DNA of 64,000 bases from Bacteroides ovatus (lineage in GTDB: Bacteria > Bacteroidota > Bacteroidia > Bacteroidales > Bacteroidaceae), in the NCBI GenBank assembly GCA_030844565.1, contig JAUUNK010000002.1, forward strand, positions 1 through 64,000, in the 5' to 3' direction. This document shows positions 60,572 to 64,000 of this stretch, one piece after another. Position 1 is the stretch's first letter, and each line of letters begins with the position of its first letter. The notes beneath the pieces were generated by a model that was not told where the DNA came from, did no database searches, and saw nothing but the letters and a program-made list of their open reading frames with translations. A program made the position numbers and the translations under genes.

Positions 60572-61483
60572 TCAGTCTCTTTTGATGGCTTTGATGTTTC
60601 GCATCAGTCCCGTGTATTTTGCTCTTTTCACGGCGCTGCCTTTGAAGAGAATTTTGTATTGCTCTTCACTTAGCTGGTGCCAATCTTCTTTTTTCATATT
60701 TAGCAGGGCGGGAGAAGGACGGAAATCCGGTGTGTGGCAGGGTGTTGCGAAACGATTCCACGGACAGGCATGTAGACATTCATCACAGCCATATAGTTTT
60801 TTACCCATTTTTTGTCCTGTATCGGACGAAAACTCACCCCGGTATTCAATGGTAATGTAAGAGAGGCAACGGCGCGAATTGAGGCGATAAGGAGCTTCGA
60901 GCGCATGCGTTGGGCAAGCATCCAAGCATCGGGTACACGAGCCGCAGCGGTTTTGCAAAGGTGTGTCATATCGGTCGGCTTCCCAGTTCAGGAATAATTC
61001 GCCCAGGAAGAAGCATGAACCGGCGTGGGGGAGGATGAGTTGGGAGTTCTTTCCTATCCAGCCTATCCCGGCTTGACATGCCCAGTAGCGTTCCAGCACC
61101 GGGGCAGTGTCACAGAAAGCGCGACCTTCTCCGCCGATGGCCTCCAGCAGGGCGTGGAGTTTGGTTTTCATCACGTCGTGGTAGTCTTTGCCGTAGGCGT
61201 ACCAGGCAAATTGATATTCTCCGGGAGGAATCTGTTCTTGCGGGTAATAGTTGAGTGCTACGCTGACAATGGTTTGCGTGCCTTCTACCAGCAGGCGGGG
61301 GTCCAATCGTTTGTCTGTGTAGTTTTCCATGTAAGCCATTTCGGCGTGGCAGCCATCAGCCAGCCATTGTTGGAAGTTCTTTGCTGTTTCAGGATTTACA
61401 GGGACCGCTTTGGCGAGTCCGCAAGCAGAAAAGCCGAGGCGGAGTGCTTCGGCTTTTATTTTTTCGGAGGAGAGAAGTTTCAT
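60572..61483 (-). CDS. queG: Epoxyqueuosine reductase
   Basis: This 303-residue cytoplasmic enzyme has the N-terminal cobalamin-binding region typical of QueG and two 4Fe-4S motifs (CGSCTRCLDACPTHAL and CDECLHACPWN). QueG catalyses the last step of queuosine synthesis, reducing epoxyqueuosine in tRNA. The length is close to the family norm. It is the last gene of a leftward unit with the NodB-type deacetylase and the DUF2723 protein. Confidence 0.95.
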   Translation of the reverse strand: MKLLSSEKIKAEALRLGFSACGLAKAVPVNPETAKNFQQWLADGCHAEMAYMENYTDKRLDPRLLVEGTQTIVSVALNYYPQEQIPPGEYQFAWYAYGKDYHDVMKTKLHALLEAIGGEGRAFCDTAPVLERYWACQAGIGWIGKNSQLILPHAGSCFFLGELFLNWEADRYDTPLQNRCGSCTRCLDACPTHALEAPYRLNSRRCLSYITIEYRGEFSSDTGQKMGKKLYGCDECLHACPWNRFATPCHTPDFRPSPALLNMKKEDWHQLSEEQYKILFKGSAVKRAKYTGLMRNIKAIKRD

Positions 61484-61510
61484 GTCTTATGTATCTTGGA
61501 TAAAGACTGT

Positions 61511-62125
61511 TTATAGTATTTTAAACTCATATCCTTTTTCTTGCAGATATTCGATGGAACGTGGCAGGGCATACTTGAGATTGCCGTTGTTCCACGATTT
61601 CAGCGAATCATGGAAGGTGATGATGGAGCCGTTTCTCACGTAGCGTTTCACGTTGTCAAACACTTGTTCCGGGCGCATCTTTTTACTGTAATCGCGCGTC
61701 ACGAGGTCCCACATGATGATGCGATAGTGCTTCCGCAGGGTGTAATACTGTCTGAAGCCCATGTGCCCGTGTGGGGGACGGAACAGTTCGGATTCTATCA
61801 TTTCGTCCAGTCGCTGGGCATTTGCCAGATAGTCTGGATTGGAATATTCGAATCCGCGGATGTGGTTGTACGTATGGTTGCCCAGGCGATGCCCCTGTTC
61901 TTTCACCATCTGAAATTCTCTAGGGTGCTTGTGGATGTTATCGCCTACCATGAAGAAGGTGGCTTTGATGCCATACTTCTCCAATTGTTCCAGTACCCAG
62001 GGCGTCACTTCCGGAATAGGTCCGTCGTCAAAGGTCAGATAAACTGCCTTTTCCTTAGGGCTCATCCGGAAGATGGCTTGAGGGTATAAGGCGCGGAAAA
62101 TCCACGGTGGCTGCTCTATAAACAT
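61511..62125 (-). CDS. Polysaccharide deacetylase (NodB-type) family protein
   Basis: This 204-residue protein has the NodB motifs: YLTFDDGP (Asp33-Asp34), the metal-binding HRLGNHTYNH, and RPPHGH. No signal peptide is evident; the N-terminus (PPWIFRALYP) is mildly hydrophobic. The family removes N- or O-acetyl groups from cell-surface sugars. It lies 9 bp after the DUF2723 gene and 27 bp before queG, so the three are probably co-transcribed. Confidence 0.92.
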   Translation of the reverse strand: MFIEQPPWIFRALYPQAIFRMSPKEKAVYLTFDDGPIPEVTPWVLEQLEKYGIKATFFMVGDNIHKHPREFQMVKEQGHRLGNHTYNHIRGFEYSNPDYLANAQRLDEMIESELFRPPHGHMGFRQYYTLRKHYRIIMWDLVTRDYSKKMRPEQVFDNVKRYVRNGSIITFHDSLKSWNNGNLKYALPRSIEYLQEKGYEFKIL

Positions 62126-62134
62126 CTTCGTTTC

Positions 62135-64000
62135 TTACTTCTTTCCTTTCACTCGCGACACATACATGTTGTATAGCTCCTCGAGTTCCTTGGAATAGTT
62201 CTCGAACAATTTTGATTTATATTTCTGCATCAACCGCGCTTCGGCGTCGAGCAAGCTGGCATGGTACATGAAGTTCTCTGACGTGGTGACAAACAAGTTG
62301 TCGTCCATGCTGAGATACCAAGTCATGTATTCCAGTGACTTGTTGGCAAGTTCATCCATGATGCGGTCGCCTTTCTCTGCCAGTCCCAACTGGTAGTATG
62401 CCTCTGCCATTTGCAATGCTCCGTTCTCTACTGCATAAGGCACATTGTAGGAGGGAATCATCTTTTCGGCATAGTCGAGGGCGGCAAGGGCTTTGTCCTT
62501 CTTGCCTTCTTTTATTAACTGGCTTACCAGTTGCGAGAAGATACGGCGGTGAGTGTAGCACATACGCATCACGTTTTCGTCAATGTAGATGCCTGGCTGG
62601 TCAATGCCTCCGAACTTGAACTTATTCATCAGGTTGTCATACATCTTTTCGCTGTCGATTTTGCTGTCGAGCTTGTCTGTATCGAATGGCGTGAAGCGGT
62701 AGGCAAGTCCTTCCTGTGTGAAGTGGTTATCCATATTCAGATGGTTTTCGCCTCCCACGGTGATAGCCATGTAGAGCGGACGTTCCCAGTTGGCATTTGC
62801 CAGCATTTCGAGCATCATCAGTTCGCTCTTGTAGAGGGCGCGTTTGCCTTTGAGCGAAATGTGCATGTAGTCGGGGATGGAGTCGCCCAGTGCTTCGGGT
62901 ATCTTCATGCCCGAGCGGCGTACGGCTTCTTTGTCTATCTTGACGACGATGCTGTCGGTCGGTATGACGCGGAGTCCTTCCTTATCGGAGCGTACCCAGT
63001 ACTTCAGGATATTCTTGAGTTCGTAGGGGTTCTCGCCGAATTGTTCCTGGAGTTCTCTTAGCGCTTCGGGATTGCTGTCTGCTGCGCTGTCGGCTTTGGA
63101 GTACATCAGGTCTATCTGTTTCTTGATTTCCGGACGTATCGGCACGTATTCGTTAGTTCCTTCTACATATTCCACGCGGTCCCAGGTGATAGGCAGCGAA
63201 GGAGAGTCGTAGGCAGGACGTTTCATCTGATCGATGTACCAGTCTGTTTGCAGGTAGCTCAGGTTGCAGGTACGTGCATCGGTGCGGAAACCTTCCGTTT
63301 CTTGATTGTACCACAAGGGGAAGGTGTCGTTATCTCCGTTGGTGAAGATAATCGGGTTACCGTTTTCTTGCAGTGTCATGAGGTAGTTTTGACCAAAGTC
63401 GCGGCAAACGTAGCGGCCTGAACGGTCGTGGTCGTCCCATGTCTGGCTAGCCATCTGGATGGGCACTAACAGGCAGACAATGGAAGTGAGAACCGCAGCG
63501 GGAATTTCTTTTATTTTGGTATGGCGTTTCAGCATTTGGACGATGCCAGCTACACCCATCCCCACCCAGATGGCAAAGGCGTAGAACGAGCCGGCATACG
63601 CATAATCCCGTTCACGTGGTTGCCCCGGTGTTTGGTTGAGGTAGAGCACAATTGCCATACCCGTCATGAAGAACAGGAAGAAAACCACCCAGAATTGCTG
63701 TGTACCACGTGCGCTGTGATATACTTGCCAGAAGAGACCGATGAGTCCCAGGAGAAGGGGTAGGCAGTAGTACACGTTGCGTCCTTTGTTGTCTTTGAGG
63801 TCTTGCGGCAGCAATTCCTGATTGCCTACCAGCAGGTTGTCTATGAAAGGTATTCCGGTAATCCAGTTTCCGTGTTCTATCTCGCCGCTGCCTTGGATGT
63901 CGTTCTGTCGACCGGCGAAGTTCCACATAAAATAGCGCCAGTACATGAAGCCCAGTTGATAGGAGAGGAAGAACCGAAGGTTTTCCAGTTGGGTAGGCAT
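62135..64000 (-). CDS. DUF2723 membrane protein (5' partial)
   Basis: The frame stays open to the window edge, so the N-terminal part, which would hold most membrane helices and the catalytic region, is missing. The visible 621 residues contain three helices (LPLLLGLIGLFWQVY, FWVVFFLFFMTGMAIVLYL, SFYAFAIWVGMGVAGIV) with the conserved QPRERDYAYAGSFYA between them. A long TPR-like soluble tail follows. DUF2723 proteins resemble GT-C protein O-glycosyltransferases. The tail with FGGIDQPGIYIDENVMRM and a TPR-like end (KALAALDYAEKMIPSY) is typical of the Bacteroides version. Confidence 0.9.
   Translation of the reverse strand: MPTQLENLRFFLSYQLGFMYWRYFMWNFAGRQNDIQGSGEIEHGNWITGIPFIDNLLVGNQELLPQDLKDNKGRNVYYCLPLLLGLIGLFWQVYHSARGTQQFWVVFFLFFMTGMAIVLYLNQTPGQPRERDYAYAGSFYAFAIWVGMGVAGIVQMLKRHTKIKEIPAAVLTSIVCLLVPIQMASQTWDDHDRSGRYVCRDFGQNYLMTLQENGNPIIFTNGDNDTFPLWYNQETEGFRTDARTCNLSYLQTDWYIDQMKRPAYDSPSLPITWDRVEYVEGTNEYVPIRPEIKKQIDLMYSKADSAADSNPEALRELQEQFGENPYELKNILKYWVRSDKEGLRVIPTDSIVVKIDKEAVRRSGMKIPEALGDSIPDYMHISLKGKRALYKSELMMLEMLANANWERPLYMAITVGGENHLNMDNHFTQEGLAYRFTPFDTDKLDSKIDSEKMYDNLMNKFKFGGIDQPGIYIDENVMRMCYTHRRIFSQLVSQLIKEGKKDKALAALDYAEKMIPSYNVPYAVENGALQMAEAYYQLGLAEKGDRIMDELANKSLEYMTWYLSMDDNLFVTTSENFMYHASLLDAEARLMQKYKSKLFENYSKELEELYNMYVSRVKGKK

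Overview
The window is a stretch of a Bacteroides chromosome, most like the xylan-degrading human gut group (B. ovatus / B. xylanisolvens); the species is an inference. The evidence is four SusC and four SusD genes, many lipoproteins with acidic residues after the lipobox cysteine, a one-protein hybrid two-component regulator (HTCS), weak Shine-Dalgarno sequences, and several promoters of the Bacteroides TTTG-N19-TAnnTTTG type. No rRNA gene, insertion sequence, integrase or CRISPR array was seen.

Region 1 (1-16.9 kb, +) is one operon of at least eleven genes, cut at its 5' end by the window edge: SusC, SusD, a gluzincin-like lipoprotein, a DUF4302 lipoprotein, a BACON lipoprotein, a large lipoprotein, a TlpA-like thioredoxin, a DUF6029 protein, an Omp28 protein with a CxxC pair, a metzincin lipoprotein and a last BACON-type lipoprotein, then a terminator. 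It has no glycoside hydrolase. Two proteases and two thiol-redox proteins beside a SusCD pair suggest uptake of protein or peptide.

Region 2 (17-21.6 kb) holds small envelope genes (two barrel-like proteins, an EcsC/TerB protein, two small secreted proteins).

Region 3 (21.9-41.0 kb, +) is a xylan utilisation locus: HTCS, then xusA-xusB-xusC-xusD-xusE-xyn10C in the known order, then a GH43 lipoprotein. The GH10 enzyme is interrupted by an insert with two CBM4-like modules.

Region 4 (41.0-41.9 kb) is a non-coding gap between convergent genes with three periodic arrays and a decayed gene end.

Region 5 (41.9-55.9 kb) is a second utilisation locus. GH29 and GH2 are transcribed leftward; SusC, SusD and a DUF1735-discoidin lipoprotein rightward; and a membrane-bound kelch-SARP protein is the likely regulator. 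The enzymes point to a fucosylated galactoside.

Region 6 (55.9-64 kb) is mostly housekeeping: a 53-codon ORF with its own promoter and terminator, a CAT-anticodon tRNA, DUF4491, Lrp/AsnC, two FKBP isomerases, a sirtuin, QueG, a NodB-type deacetylase and a partial DUF2723 protein.

The least explained signal is a set of intergenic arrays with about 11 or 22 bp periodicity, most with a palindromic core. Two of them, at 20.9 and 60.4 kb, are diverged copies of one 110-bp element (93 of 110 bases identical by hand count). The others share the period but not the sequence.
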